Shown: positions 7,536-16,759 of the stretch, one piece after another | Numbering within the stretch: position 1 is the first letter of the stretch | Layout of the letters: every line of letters starts with the position of its first letter | From: Rhizobium sp. Q54 | GTDB lineage: Bacteria; Pseudomonadota; Alphaproteobacteria; Reyranellales; Reyranellaceae | Direction: 5' to 3' | DNA: 54,524 nt | Assembly: GCA_945903635.1 (NCBI GenBank) | Contig: CAMDOT010000011.1 | Coordinates: 1 to 54,524 of the forward strand | The notes under the pieces: generated by a model | What the model was told of the DNA's origin: nothing | Databases searched by the model: none | Seen by the model: the letters and a program-made list of their open reading frames with translations, nothing else | Translations under genes and position numbers: made by a program

Positions 7536-9200
7536 ATGCGCGGTCGTCAGGTCTTCTTCGAGACGCTGCTCAATCACGGCGTCGATCGCATCTTCGGCAA
7601 TCCCGGCACCACCGAGAGCCCGTTGCTCGACTCGCTGCTCGACTATCCGCAGATCCAGTACATCGTGCATCTGCACGAGGGCGTCGCCACGGGTGCCGCG
7701 AACTTCTACGCCCAGGCGAGCGGCAAGACGGCGTTCGTGAACCTCCACGTGGCGCCCGGCCTCGGCAATGCCGTCGGCATGATCTACGGCGCGCTGAAGA
7801 ATAACTCGCCGATGGTCGTGACGGCGGGCCAGCAGGACACGCGCCTTCGCCTGCGCGATCCCGTGCTCGGTCATGATCTCGCGGCGATCGCAGCCCCCGT
7901 CGTCAAATGGAGCGTGCAGGTCGAGACCGCCGACGAGCTGGGCCCGATCCTGCAGCGCGCCTTCAAGATCGCCAATGAGGCGCCGGCCGGGCCGGTGTTC
8001 GTGGCGCTGCCCATCAACGTCATGGAGCAGGAGACCGCCATTCCCGCCGGCAAGCCCGGCCATTCCTTCGCCGCAAGTCGGCCCGATCCCGCTGGGATCG
8101 CTGCCATGACACGGCTGCTGCTGGCGTCGGCGAGCCCGGCCATTGTCGCCGGCGACGATGTCGCGCGCGCCGGTGCCGTCGATACGCTGGTCAAGCTCGC
8201 CGAAAAGCTCGGCGCCTCGGTGTGGTTCGAGGGCCTGCGCGGCCGCAATTCCTTTCCGACCGACCATGCCGCCGCGCGGGGCACGTTGGCCTTCGATGCG
8301 CCCGGCGTCGCCAAGCAATTCGCGTCGAACGATCTCGTGCTGATGGTGGGCGGGCCGTTCTTCGAGGAGGTCTGGTACGCCCCGGGCTCGCCGTTCGCAT
8401 CGGGCACCAAGGTGCTGCAGATCGAGGCCGCACCGTCGCGGCTCGCCTACAATTTCGCCCTCGATGCCGGCGTGGTGTCCGACGTCGGCGCAGGTCTCGC
8501 CGCTCTCGACATTGCGCTCGCAACGGTGGCGGACGAGGACTTCGACGCCGCGGCCGCCAAGCGCAACGCGGCCCTTCAGGCGCTGAAGGAGTCCGAGGCC
8601 GCAGCCCAGAAAGCCCGCGTCGAGAAGGCCTGGGCGCGCACGCCGACCTCGATGGCGCGCGCCATGGCCGAGATCCGCGCCGGCACGCCGGCAAATGCGA
8701 TTGTGGCCGACGAGACGATCACGGCCAACCTTGACCTCTTCAAGACCTTCACCTTTGCGGGTGCCGACGACTATTTCAGCGGCCGCGGCGGCGGCAGCGG
8801 GCAGGGGCTGGCCGGCGCCATCGGCGTGGCAGTTGGCCAGCCGAAGCGGCCGGTGCTCTGCCTCTCGGGCGACGGCTCGTCGATGTATTCCATCCAGGCG
8901 CTATGGACCGCGGCACACCACGATCTCGCGATCGTGTTCGTGATCCTGGCCAATCGCGAGTACCGCGTGCTGAAGCACAACATCGACGCCTATCGCGCGC
9001 GCTTCGATGTGAAGTCGAACAAGCCTTATATGCACATGGACCTCGTCGGCCCGACCATGGGCTTCGTCGACATGGCCCGGGGGATGGGCGTGGCCGGGAC
9101 CTACGTCGCCAAGGCCGACGACATCAAGGCTGCTGTCGCGGCCGCCTTCAAGACCGGCAAGCCGCACCTGATCGAGGTGGAGATCGAGGGGAAGAGGTAA
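7536..9200 (+). CDS. benzoylformate decarboxylase-like ThDP-dependent enzyme
   Basis: A 554-residue thiamine-diphosphate enzyme of the POX/decarboxylase family, closest by eye to benzoylformate decarboxylase (MdlC). Domain order is PYR (1-170), central Rossmann-like (190-350) and PP (370-540). The ThDP-activating Glu48 is in VHLHEGV. His71 in FVNLHVAPG matches a catalytic His of MdlC. The cofactor Mg site is GDGSSMYS (445-452), ending in ANREYRVLK, and the ALWTAAHHDL block is also MdlC-like. The expected reaction is decarboxylation or carboligation of a 2-oxo acid; an acetolactate synthase role is less likely. It is divergent from the FAD oxidoreductase and close to a HpcH/HpaI aldolase, which would suit 2-oxo acid metabolism. 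Confidence 0.85.
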   Translation: MRGRQVFFETLLNHGVDRIFGNPGTTESPLLDSLLDYPQIQYIVHLHEGVATGAANFYAQASGKTAFVNLHVAPGLGNAVGMIYGALKNNSPMVVTAGQQDTRLRLRDPVLGHDLAAIAAPVVKWSVQVETADELGPILQRAFKIANEAPAGPVFVALPINVMEQETAIPAGKPGHSFAASRPDPAGIAAMTRLLLASASPAIVAGDDVARAGAVDTLVKLAEKLGASVWFEGLRGRNSFPTDHAAARGTLAFDAPGVAKQFASNDLVLMVGGPFFEEVWYAPGSPFASGTKVLQIEAAPSRLAYNFALDAGVVSDVGAGLAALDIALATVADEDFDAAAAKRNAALQALKESEAAAQKARVEKAWARTPTSMARAMAEIRAGTPANAIVADETITANLDLFKTFTFAGADDYFSGRGGGSGQGLAGAIGVAVGQPKRPVLCLSGDGSSMYSIQALWTAAHHDLAIVFVILANREYRVLKHNIDAYRARFDVKSNKPYMHMDLVGPTMGFVDMARGMGVAGTYVAKADDIKAAVAAAFKTGKPHLIEVEIEGKR

Positions 9201-9203
9201 GCG

Positions 9204-9959
9204 CTATCTGAGATCGTGCATAAGCTTGCGATGACAGCCGCTAGGATCCGAAAGGTCGAGCATCCAAGAGCAATATCCTGATGAAACTCCCGAACATCGG
9301 CTTGCGAGTCCGGCCTCGAAATCTGAGGTTGCGATCAGATGACCAGGCCAGAACGTGGGCTGGAACACCGCGGCGTCAGCGGGTATTTGGCTTTCGATTA
9401 GCGTGATCGACTTGGCACGCGACCAGTGCGGGCACGAGACATACTTTGTCCCGTCAACGTTCGCGAACTCCTTCGCGAGCTCGGGAGTGAGGCTTAGCGA
9501 GGTCAAGTTCTCTTCAAAGGGTGCGAGATCCTCGCCGATATAGCTACGATTGACTATCGACTTCTTCAGGTCAACGCAGTCGATCGCGCGCAAGATTTTC
9601 ACCGCAAAGTAAGCTTCCTTGGCGACTCTTCCGTTGTCGTGGCGGACGTCAACTTGCACTGCTTCCGCTTCGCCTGCTGCGCTATTGACCAGAAAATCCT
9701 TCACTGGTTCTGAGGCGATAAAGAAATCGCTGTAGTGGTAGAAATTCTGAACGATCTCCTGGCCATCCAGTCCGGGCAAAGGATGCGACATTCTCCGGAA
9801 GGTGAACTTCATCGCGGTGACCCAGCGAGGCAGCCGGCTCGGAAGGCACTCATCTCGTGCGCCTACTATGCGTATATCAGGTCGCCCGCCGACGGGTCCC
9901 GACGCGCTAAGGTAATTGCCGTAGGATGATGGGATCAGCAACTCGAAGCGAGAGGTCAT
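9204..9959 (-). CDS. orphan protein resembling Imm11/DUF1629 immunity family
   Basis: A 251-residue protein not found in the surrounding pathways. Its middle and end resemble the Imm11 (DUF1629) family of polymorphic-toxin immunity proteins: FIASEPVKDFLVNSA, then a strand run AYFAVKILRAIDCVDLKKSIV, then a short acidic stretch and a final SDFEAGLAS-like strand. This is recognition by pattern, not by search. There is no signal peptide or membrane segment. Base composition differs from its neighbours: one representative 60-base line (9541-9600) has 29 G+C, against about 42 in a line of the adjacent ThDP gene. It is squeezed between that gene (three bases) and the aldolase (four bases), and no toxin gene is present. 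Start 9959 has a poor ribosome site; ATG 9818 is an alternative. Confidence 0.6.
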   Translation of the reverse strand: MTSRFELLIPSSYGNYLSASGPVGGRPDIRIVGARDECLPSRLPRWVTAMKFTFRRMSHPLPGLDGQEIVQNFYHYSDFFIASEPVKDFLVNSAAGEAEAVQVDVRHDNGRVAKEAYFAVKILRAIDCVDLKKSIVNRSYIGEDLAPFEENLTSLSLTPELAKEFANVDGTKYVSCPHWSRAKSITLIESQIPADAAVFQPTFWPGHLIATSDFEAGLASRCSGVSSGYCSWMLDLSDPSGCHRKLMHDLR

Positions 9960-9963
9960 CGCT

Positions 9964-10749
9964 CTACTTCTGAAACGAGCGAACCTTCGCCTGGTGCGCG
10001 CGGGCGGCGCCCGTGAGCATCGGCAGGTCGTTGCCGGCCAGCAGCAGCTTCATGCCCTTGCCGGTGTAGAGCTTCAGCAGTTCCTCGCTGTAGGCGCCGC
10101 CCATGCCCGGCCATTTGCCGTGCTTCTTGCAAGCCGCGATCACCTTGTCGACGGCGGCCTGGACCTTGGGGTGTCCGGTCTCGCCCGGAATGCCGAGCTC
10201 CATCGACAGGTCGCTGGCGCCGACGAGCAGGCAGTCGATGCCCGGCACCGCGGCGATGGCGGCGGCATTCTTCACCGCCTTGGGCGTCTCGATCATCACG
10301 GTGATCAGCGTGTTGTCGTCGCTCTGCCTGGTCATCTCGCCCATCGGCATCGACGCGTAGTCGAACTGCGCCTGGCCGCCGCCCACCGAGCGATGGCCGC
10401 GCGGCGGATAGCGTAGCCGGTCGGCGATCTCCTTGGCCTCCTCGGCGGTGTCGACATGGGGGATGACGATACCCAGCGCGCCGCCGTCGAGAACGCGGGT
10501 CGCCATCGCGAGTTCGCCGTAGGGCACGCGCACGATCGGCGCGATGCCGGAATCCTGGGCCGCTACCGAGATCTCGCAGGCCGTCTCGATCGACATCGAC
10601 CCATGTTCGAGATCGAGGAACAGCCAGTCGAAGCCCGCCGCCTTCATGACCTTGATGATGTCGACATTGCGCACCAGGCGGATGCCGATGCCGACCGCCA
10701 ACTGGTTTTTCTTCAGCCGCGCCTTGGCAGCATTGATCGCAAAGGCCAT
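9964..10749 (-). CDS. HpcH/HpaI family aldolase (2-oxo-acid class II aldolase)
   Basis: A 261-residue TIM-barrel aldolase of the HpcH/HpaI family, which cleaves or forms 4-hydroxy-2-oxoacids using a divalent metal. Visible hallmarks are FDWLFLDLEHGSMSIETA with the metal-binding region, the conserved Arg in PIVRVPYGE, GALGIVIPHVDTAEEA, and TVMIETPKAVKNAAAIAAVPGIDCLLVGASDLSMELG, whose Glu and Asp bind metal. GIVIP instead of the more usual GVMVP, and GASDLS, fit this family. The start at 10749 leaves 48 bases to the divergent VOC gene, so the promoters overlap. It could act with the nearby 2-oxo acid decarboxylase-like enzyme at 7536, but this is inference. Confidence 0.9.
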   Translation of the reverse strand: MAFAINAAKARLKKNQLAVGIGIRLVRNVDIIKVMKAAGFDWLFLDLEHGSMSIETACEISVAAQDSGIAPIVRVPYGELAMATRVLDGGALGIVIPHVDTAEEAKEIADRLRYPPRGHRSVGGGQAQFDYASMPMGEMTRQSDDNTLITVMIETPKAVKNAAAIAAVPGIDCLLVGASDLSMELGIPGETGHPKVQAAVDKVIAACKKHGKWPGMGGAYSEELLKLYTGKGMKLLLAGNDLPMLTGAARAHQAKVRSFQK

Positions 10750-10797
10750 TGTTTCCCCCGTGGCTTTCGTCTTTCTGGAAGGGGTAAGCTAATCGCC

Positions 10798-11184
10798 ATG
10801 ACTTTCCATGTCGAACGAATCGACCATGTCGTGCTCCGGGTGCGCGATCTCGCGGCGATGGTGCGTTTCTACGAGCAGGCGCTGGGATTTCGCGTCGAAC
10901 GGCGGTTGGAGCGGATCAGCCTGGTGCAGATGCGGGCCGGCGCTTCGATGCTCGATCTTGTCGCCGGCGAGCGCGCCGAAGGCGCACCCAACATGGACCA
11001 CCTCTGCTTCCGCGTGGCGCCTTTCGATCGTGACGCCATCGTCACGCAGCTCGCGCCGTTCGGGATATCGGTCGGCGAAACCGTGGAGCGCTACGGTGCG
11101 GAAGGAAATGGACCGTCGGTCTACTTCCACGATCCGGAAGGCAACCAGATCGAACTCAAAGGCCCCTCTAACGCGGCGCATTAA
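10798..11184 (+). CDS. VOC family (glyoxalase/dioxygenase fold) protein
   Basis: A 128-residue single-module vicinal-oxygen-chelate protein. It begins MTFHVERIDHVVLRVRDLAAMVRFYEQALGFRVERR, the classic first beta-alpha-beta-beta module with a likely metal His in IDHVVL. The second half has NMDHLCFRVA with another His, and VYFHDPEGNQIELKG with the terminal Glu ligand. Start 10798 is chosen from this family pattern and an upstream GGAAGGGG; the open frame itself extends 342 bases further up, through the divergent aldolase. The substrate could be a glyoxal adduct, a catechol or an antibiotic; nothing here decides. It is divergent from the aldolase gene and ends 88 bases before the ABC operon. Confidence 0.88.
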   Translation: MTFHVERIDHVVLRVRDLAAMVRFYEQALGFRVERRLERISLVQMRAGASMLDLVAGERAEGAPNMDHLCFRVAPFDRDAIVTQLAPFGISVGETVERYGAEGNGPSVYFHDPEGNQIELKGPSNAAH

Positions 11185-11272
11185 CCCTTGGCCGTTGCAC
11201 ATGATGTGCTAGCTTGACGGCAACGGGGAATAACAACACGCCCGAATTGCGTGATTCTGGGAGGAATACTAA

Positions 11273-12874
11273 GTGCGTACTTGCTTGGCACTCGTGGCCG
11301 GCAGCCTGGCTGCCGCTGTTTTCGTTGCATCACCGGCGTTCGCCCAGAAGCAGGGCGGCACGCTGCGCATCTCGCATCGCGACAACCCGCCCAGCGCCTC
11401 GATCCACGAAGAGGCGACGATCTCGGTGAACCAGCCTTTCATGGCGATCTTCAACAACCTCGTCTTCTTCGACCCCAAGGAGAAGGTGAACAGCCCCGAC
11501 AAGATCGTGCCCGAACTGGCCGAGAGCTGGACGTGGAATCCCGAGAAGACCAAGCTCACCTTCAAGCTGCGCTCGGACGTCAAGTGGCATGACGGAAAGC
11601 CGTTCTCGGCCAAGGACGTGAAGTGCACGTGGGACGCGCTGATCGGCAAGGGCGACGAGAAGCTCGACATCATCCGCAAGAATCCGCGCAAGGTCTGGTA
11701 CAGCAATCTCAAGGAAGTGACGGTCGGCAGCGACACCGAGGTCACGTTCGAGCTCGGCCGGCCGCAGCCGTCCTTCCTGTCCATGCTCGCCGCCGGTTAT
11801 TCCCCGGTCTATTCCTGCCATGTGTCCGGCCGCGACATGCGCTCCAAGCCGATCGGCACGGGCCCGTTCAAGATCGTCGACTTCAAGCGCAACGAAGCGA
11901 TCAAGCTGGTGCGCAATCCCGACTACTGGAAGAAGGGCCGCCCCTACCTCGACGTCATCGACTGGAAGATCGTGCCCAACCGCAGCACCCGCATGCTGGG
12001 GTTCGCGGCCGGTGAATTCGACATGACGTTCGATTCCGATGTCACCTTCCCGCTGCTGAAGGACATCCAGGCACAGAAGCCCGATGCCGTCTGCGAGGCG
12101 CGGCCGAGCAACGTCAACACCAACCTGCTCGTCAACCGCGATGCCCCGCCGTTCGACAATCCGGAACTGCGGCGTGCGCTCGCCCTCTCGCTCGACCGCA
12201 AGGCGTTCAACGACATCCTGTTCCAGGGCCATGCGCTCACCAGCGCGTCGCTGCTGCCGCCGCCGGCGGGCGTGTGGGGCATGTCCAAGGAAATGCTGGA
12301 AACCATGCCGGGTTATGCAGCTGATCGGGAGAAGCCGCTCGCCGAAGCCAAGGCGATCATGACGAAGCTCGGCTACTCCAAGGACAAGCCGCTCAAGCTC
12401 AAGGTGGCGACGCGCAACATCGCGATCTATCGCGATCCGGCGGTGATCCTGATCGACCAGCTCAAGCAGATCTATATCGAGGCTGAACTGGAGCCGATCG
12501 ACACGACGGTCTGGTACACCAAGATCCAGCGCAAGGACTACTCGGTCGGTCTCAACCTGACCGGCTTGGGCCTGGACGATGCCGACACCAATTTCTACGA
12601 GAACTTCCACTCGACGTCGGATCGCAACTACACGGCCTACAAGAATCCCGAAGTCGACAGACTGATCGACCAGCAGTCGGCGGAAGCCGACCTCGAGAAG
12701 CGCAAGAAGCTGGTCTGGGAGATCGAGAAGAAGCTGATCGAGGACGGTGCCCGTCCGGTCATCAACAGCAACGTCGCCAATACCTGCTGGGATCCCAAGG
12801 TCAAGGGCGTCATCCTGCAGCACAACAGCATCTACAACGGCTGGCGTTTCGAAGACGTCTGGCTGGACAAGTAA
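11273..12874 (+). CDS. dipeptide/oligopeptide-type ABC transporter substrate-binding protein (family 5)
   Basis: A 533-residue extracytoplasmic binding protein of SBP family 5, first gene of a five-gene transporter. The GTG start at 11273 follows GGGAGG by eight bases and opens a signal peptide ending near SPAFAQKQGG. Family 5 landmarks are KIVPELAESWTWNPEKTKLTFKLRSDVKWHDGKPFSAKDV, GTGPFKIVDFKRNEAIKLVRNPDYWKKG, a FNDILFQGHALTSASLLPP hinge region and a late RKKLVWEIEKKLIEDGARPVI helix. Members bind peptides, opines, glycosides or nickel complexes, so the substrate is open. The permease starts ten bases after its stop. Confidence 0.95.
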   Translation: MRTCLALVAGSLAAAVFVASPAFAQKQGGTLRISHRDNPPSASIHEEATISVNQPFMAIFNNLVFFDPKEKVNSPDKIVPELAESWTWNPEKTKLTFKLRSDVKWHDGKPFSAKDVKCTWDALIGKGDEKLDIIRKNPRKVWYSNLKEVTVGSDTEVTFELGRPQPSFLSMLAAGYSPVYSCHVSGRDMRSKPIGTGPFKIVDFKRNEAIKLVRNPDYWKKGRPYLDVIDWKIVPNRSTRMLGFAAGEFDMTFDSDVTFPLLKDIQAQKPDAVCEARPSNVNTNLLVNRDAPPFDNPELRRALALSLDRKAFNDILFQGHALTSASLLPPPAGVWGMSKEMLETMPGYAADREKPLAEAKAIMTKLGYSKDKPLKLKVATRNIAIYRDPAVILIDQLKQIYIEAELEPIDTTVWYTKIQRKDYSVGLNLTGLGLDDADTNFYENFHSTSDRNYTAYKNPEVDRLIDQQSAEADLEKRKKLVWEIEKKLIEDGARPVINSNVANTCWDPKVKGVILQHNSIYNGWRFEDVWLDK

Positions 12875-12884
12875 GCACGCCGCG

Positions 12885-13832
12885 ATGGGAGCATACCTCA
12901 CCCGGCGCTTCCTTCTGATGCTCCTGACGCTGTTCGGGATGTCGGTGCTGATCTTCGTCATGCTGCGCCTGGTGCCCGGCAACATCGCCGACATCCTCGT
13001 CGATGCCGCCGGGATCGCCGATCCCAAGGAGAAGGCGAAGATCATCAACGAGCTCGGGCTCGACCGGCCGATCCTGGAGCAGTACGGCCAGTGGGTCGGT
13101 GGCCTGGTGCGGGGCGACCTCGGCTTCGCCTATGTCTCCGAGCGGCCGGCCCTCGAAGAGATCGCGCCGCGCATTCCGATCAGCGCCAAGCTCGCGGGCA
13201 TGGCACTGTTCTTCTCGGTGGTGATCGGCGTGCCCTTCGGCGTCATCAGCGCGGTCCGGCAGAACACGGCTCTCGACTATTTCCTGCGGGTCATCAGTCT
13301 CAGCGGCCTGTCGTTGCCGTCGTTCTGGCTCGCCCTGCTGGTCCTGATGGCGTCCGTGCATTGGTTCGGCACCATTCCCATCTACAGCAACGAGCCGCGA
13401 AGTTTCCTCCAGGAGGTGGGGCTGCTTTCGATCCCGGCCGCCGTGGTGGGCTTCCGAAGTTCGGCGCTGGTCATGCGGCTCACGCGATCGTCGATGCTCG
13501 AGGTGCTGCGCCAGGATTACATCCGCACCGCGCGCTCCAAGGGCGCGTCGCAGACCTCGGTCAACTACGACCATGCGCTCCGCAATGCGCTGCTGCCGGT
13601 GGTCACCATCATCGGCATCGAGGCGGCCTTCCTGGTCGGCGGCCTGATCGTCACCGAGACGGTGTTCAACATTCCCGGTGTCGCCCGGTTCCTGGTCGAG
13701 GCGATCCTGTGGCGCGACTATCCGATCGTGCAGAACCTGGTGATGCTCATCGCCTTCGTCGTGGTCATGGTCAATTTCCTGGTCGATATGGCCTACATGG
13801 CCCTCGACCCTCGCATCAAATACGCGGATTGA
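12885..13832 (+). CDS. ABC transporter permease, DppB type
   Basis: A 315-residue inner-membrane permease of the DppB/OppB class. The N-terminus MGAYLTRRFLLMLLTLFGMSVLIFVMLRLVPG is the typical first membrane segment plus the conserved RLVPGN motif. About six hydrophobic segments follow. The cytoplasmic EAA loop, which docks the ATPase, is seen in LRQDYIRTARSKGASQTSVNYDHALRNALLPVV. The end, VVDMAYMALDPRIKYAD-like, is the classic DppB tail. Start 12885 is chosen because homologues begin here and it leaves ten bases after the binding protein. It pairs with the DppC-type permease whose gene begins three bases on. Confidence 0.95.
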   Translation: MGAYLTRRFLLMLLTLFGMSVLIFVMLRLVPGNIADILVDAAGIADPKEKAKIINELGLDRPILEQYGQWVGGLVRGDLGFAYVSERPALEEIAPRIPISAKLAGMALFFSVVIGVPFGVISAVRQNTALDYFLRVISLSGLSLPSFWLALLVLMASVHWFGTIPIYSNEPRSFLQEVGLLSIPAAVVGFRSSALVMRLTRSSMLEVLRQDYIRTARSKGASQTSVNYDHALRNALLPVVTIIGIEAAFLVGGLIVTETVFNIPGVARFLVEAILWRDYPIVQNLVMLIAFVVVMVNFLVDMAYMALDPRIKYAD

Positions 13833-13835
13833 GAC

Positions 13836-14729
13836 ATGGCAATCATCAATCATGAGGCCGAACTCACCCGTGCCGGTGCCTATGTCACCGGCGGCTGGAG
13901 CACGATCGTCTTCTTCACCCGCCGCTATCCTCTGGGGGCGGTCGGCGCGCTGATCGTACTGGGCTTCATCCTGACGGCGGTTTTCGCCAGCGTAATGGCG
14001 CCGATCGACCCGACGGCGACCAACGCCCGCGCCTCGCTCGCCAAGCCCGGCGGCACCTATCTGCTGGGCGCCGACTTCATGGGCCGCGACATGTACAGCC
14101 GCATCGTCCACGGCGCGCGCATCTCGCTCGCCGTCGGCGTCGGCGCCATGAGCCTGGGCTGCATCCTCGGCGTCTCGATCGGCCTGATGAGCGGCTATCT
14201 CGGCGGCTGGTTCGATCTCGCCATGCAGCGTCTCATGGACATCATGCAGTCGCTGCCGCTGCTGGTCATGGCGATCGTCATGGCGGCCTCCCTGGGGCCG
14301 TCGTTGCGCAACACCATCATCGCCATCGCCATTCCGCTGGTGCCGAGCGTCGCCCGCGTCGTGCGCTCGAGTACCCTGTCGCTGCGCGAGCAACCCTTCG
14401 TCGAGGCCGCCCGCGCGGTGGGCATGGGTGAATTGCGCATCGCCGTCCGCCATGTCCTGCCCAACACCCTGGCGCCGCTGATCGTGCTGGCGACGGCGCA
14501 ACTCGGTTCGGCGATCCTGACCGAGGCGTCGCTCTCCTTCCTCGGCCTCGGCATTCCCGAGCCGCATCCCTCGTGGGGCCGCATGCTGTCGGAGTCGGCC
14601 GCCGAGTATGTCCGTTCGGCGCCGTGGCTGGTGATTTTCCCCGGCCTCGCCATCAGCCTCACGGTCTTCGGCACCAACCTGCTGGGCGACGCGTTGCGCG
14701 ACATTCTCGATCCCCGGGAACGGACATGA
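13836..14729 (+). CDS. ABC transporter permease, DppC type
   Basis: A 297-residue second permease of the dipeptide class. It has a cytoplasmic N-terminal tail, one membrane segment near residues 30-55, the conserved periplasmic motif [27 protein letters not shown], and a block of membrane helices with [22 protein letters not shown]. The EAA loop is [28 protein letters not shown]. The tail [22 protein letters not shown] is the standard DppC ending. The gene starts three bases after the DppB-type permease, and the ATPase gene follows after ten bases. Confidence 0.95.
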   Translation: MAIINHEAELTRAGAYVTGGWSTIVFFTRRYPLGAVGALIVLGFILTAVFASVMAPIDPTATNARASLAKPGGTYLLGADFMGRDMYSRIVHGARISLAVGVGAMSLGCILGVSIGLMSGYLGGWFDLAMQRLMDIMQSLPLLVMAIVMAASLGPSLRNTIIAIAIPLVPSVARVVRSSTLSLREQPFVEAARAVGMGELRIAVRHVLPNTLAPLIVLATAQLGSAILTEASLSFLGLGIPEPHPSWGRMLSESAAEYVRSAPWLVIFPGLAISLTVFGTNLLGDALRDILDPRERT

Positions 14730-14739
14730 GGCGGCGCAC

Positions 14740-15721
<982 letters not shown>

Positions 15722-15729
<8 letters not shown>

Positions 15730-16696
15730 TTCCAACGTGCCCGTCCTGGCGGTCCGGGACCTAAAAAAGCATTTCCCGGTGAAAAAGGGACTGCTGCGCC
15801 GCGTCGTGGGGCAGGTCTATGCCGTCGACGGCATCAGTTTCACCATCGGCGTCGGCGAGACCCTGGGCCTGGTGGGCGAGAGTGGCTGCGGCAAGACCAC
15901 GGCCGGGCGCGCCGTCCTACGCCTCACCGAGCCCACCTCCGGCACCATCGAGGTCGGCGGCACCGACATCACGCATCTGTCCAAGGGCGATCTGCGTCCC
16001 TACCGGCGGCAGATGCAGATCATCTTCCAGGACCCGTTCTCCTCGCTCAATCCGCGCATGTTCGCGGGCGACATCGTGGGCGAGCCGCTGCTGGTGCATG
16101 GCGTGTCGTCCCGCAAGGAACGGCAGGAGATGGTGGCGGCGCTGTTCGCGCGGGTGGGCTTGCGGCCGGCGCAGATGCTCAACTATCCGCACCAGTTCTC
16201 GGGCGGTCAGCGCCAGCGCATCGGCATCGCCCGCGCGCTTGCGCTGGGACCGAAGCTGATCGTCGGCGACGAGCCGGTGTCGGCGCTCGACGTCTCGATC
16301 CAGGCCCAGGTGATCAACCTCCTGCAGGACCTGCAGCGCGAGCGGCAGCTCTCCTACCTGTTCATTTCGCACAATCTCGCGGTGGTCGAGCACATCAGCC
16401 ACCACATCGCCGTGATGTATCTCGGCCGCATCGTCGAATATGCCGACACGCGCTCGATCTTCACGCGCGCCCAGCACCCCTACACCGAGGCCCTGCTGTC
16501 GGCCGTGCCGGTGCCGGACCCCGCCATCAAGCGCCAGAAGCGCGTGCTGCAGGGCGACGTGCCGAGCCCGGTGAAGCCGCCGTCCGGCTGCCACTTCCAC
16601 ACCCGCTGCCCCTACGTCGTGCCCCGCTGCAAGATCGAATCTCCTCCGCTGCGCGAAATCGCACCAGGGCATCACGTTTCCTGCCATCTGCGCTAA
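15722..16696 (+). CDS. ABC transporter ATP-binding protein, DppF type
   Basis: A 324-residue partner ATPase. ATG 15722 ([23 protein letters not shown]) is favoured over 15677, which would lie deep in the previous gene. Walker A is GESGCGKTT, the Q-loop [12 protein letters not shown], the signature FSGGQRQR, Walker [13 protein letters not shown] and the H-loop FISHNLAVV. The tail carries [22 protein letters not shown], the cysteine-rich oligopeptide-family extension. It ends the transporter genes proper. A hairpin follows within 20 bases, and a GMC oxidoreductase starts 63 bases downstream on the same strand, so it may be partly co-transcribed. Confidence 0.95.
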
Positions 16697-16713
16697 AGTA
16701 GCCGCCTTCATTC

Positions 16714-16738
16714 TCCTCTCCCCGTTAGAGGGAGAGGA
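16714..16738. terminator. palindromic hairpin TCCTCTCCC-7-GGGAGAGGA
   Basis: Perfect nine-base arms at 16714-16722 and 16730-16738 with a seven-base loop, 17 bases after the ATPase stop. No run of T follows (next bases are ATAAGACGG), so it is either a weak terminator or attenuator between the transporter and the GMC gene, or a dispersed extragenic palindrome. A hairpin with the same TCTCCC/GGGAGA core is at 36241-36265. Confidence 0.5.
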
Positions 16739-16759
16739 ATAAGACGGTGGGAGTGCGTC

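Noticed and set aside
9201-9963. Insertion sequence or prophage remnant around the AT-richer gene
   Set aside because: No inverted repeats, target duplications, transposase or integrase traces at either border; only composition and isolation suggest transfer.
10456-10797. Upstream extension of the VOC open frame
   Set aside because: It runs antisense through the aldolase gene, while the VOC fold clearly begins at 10798.
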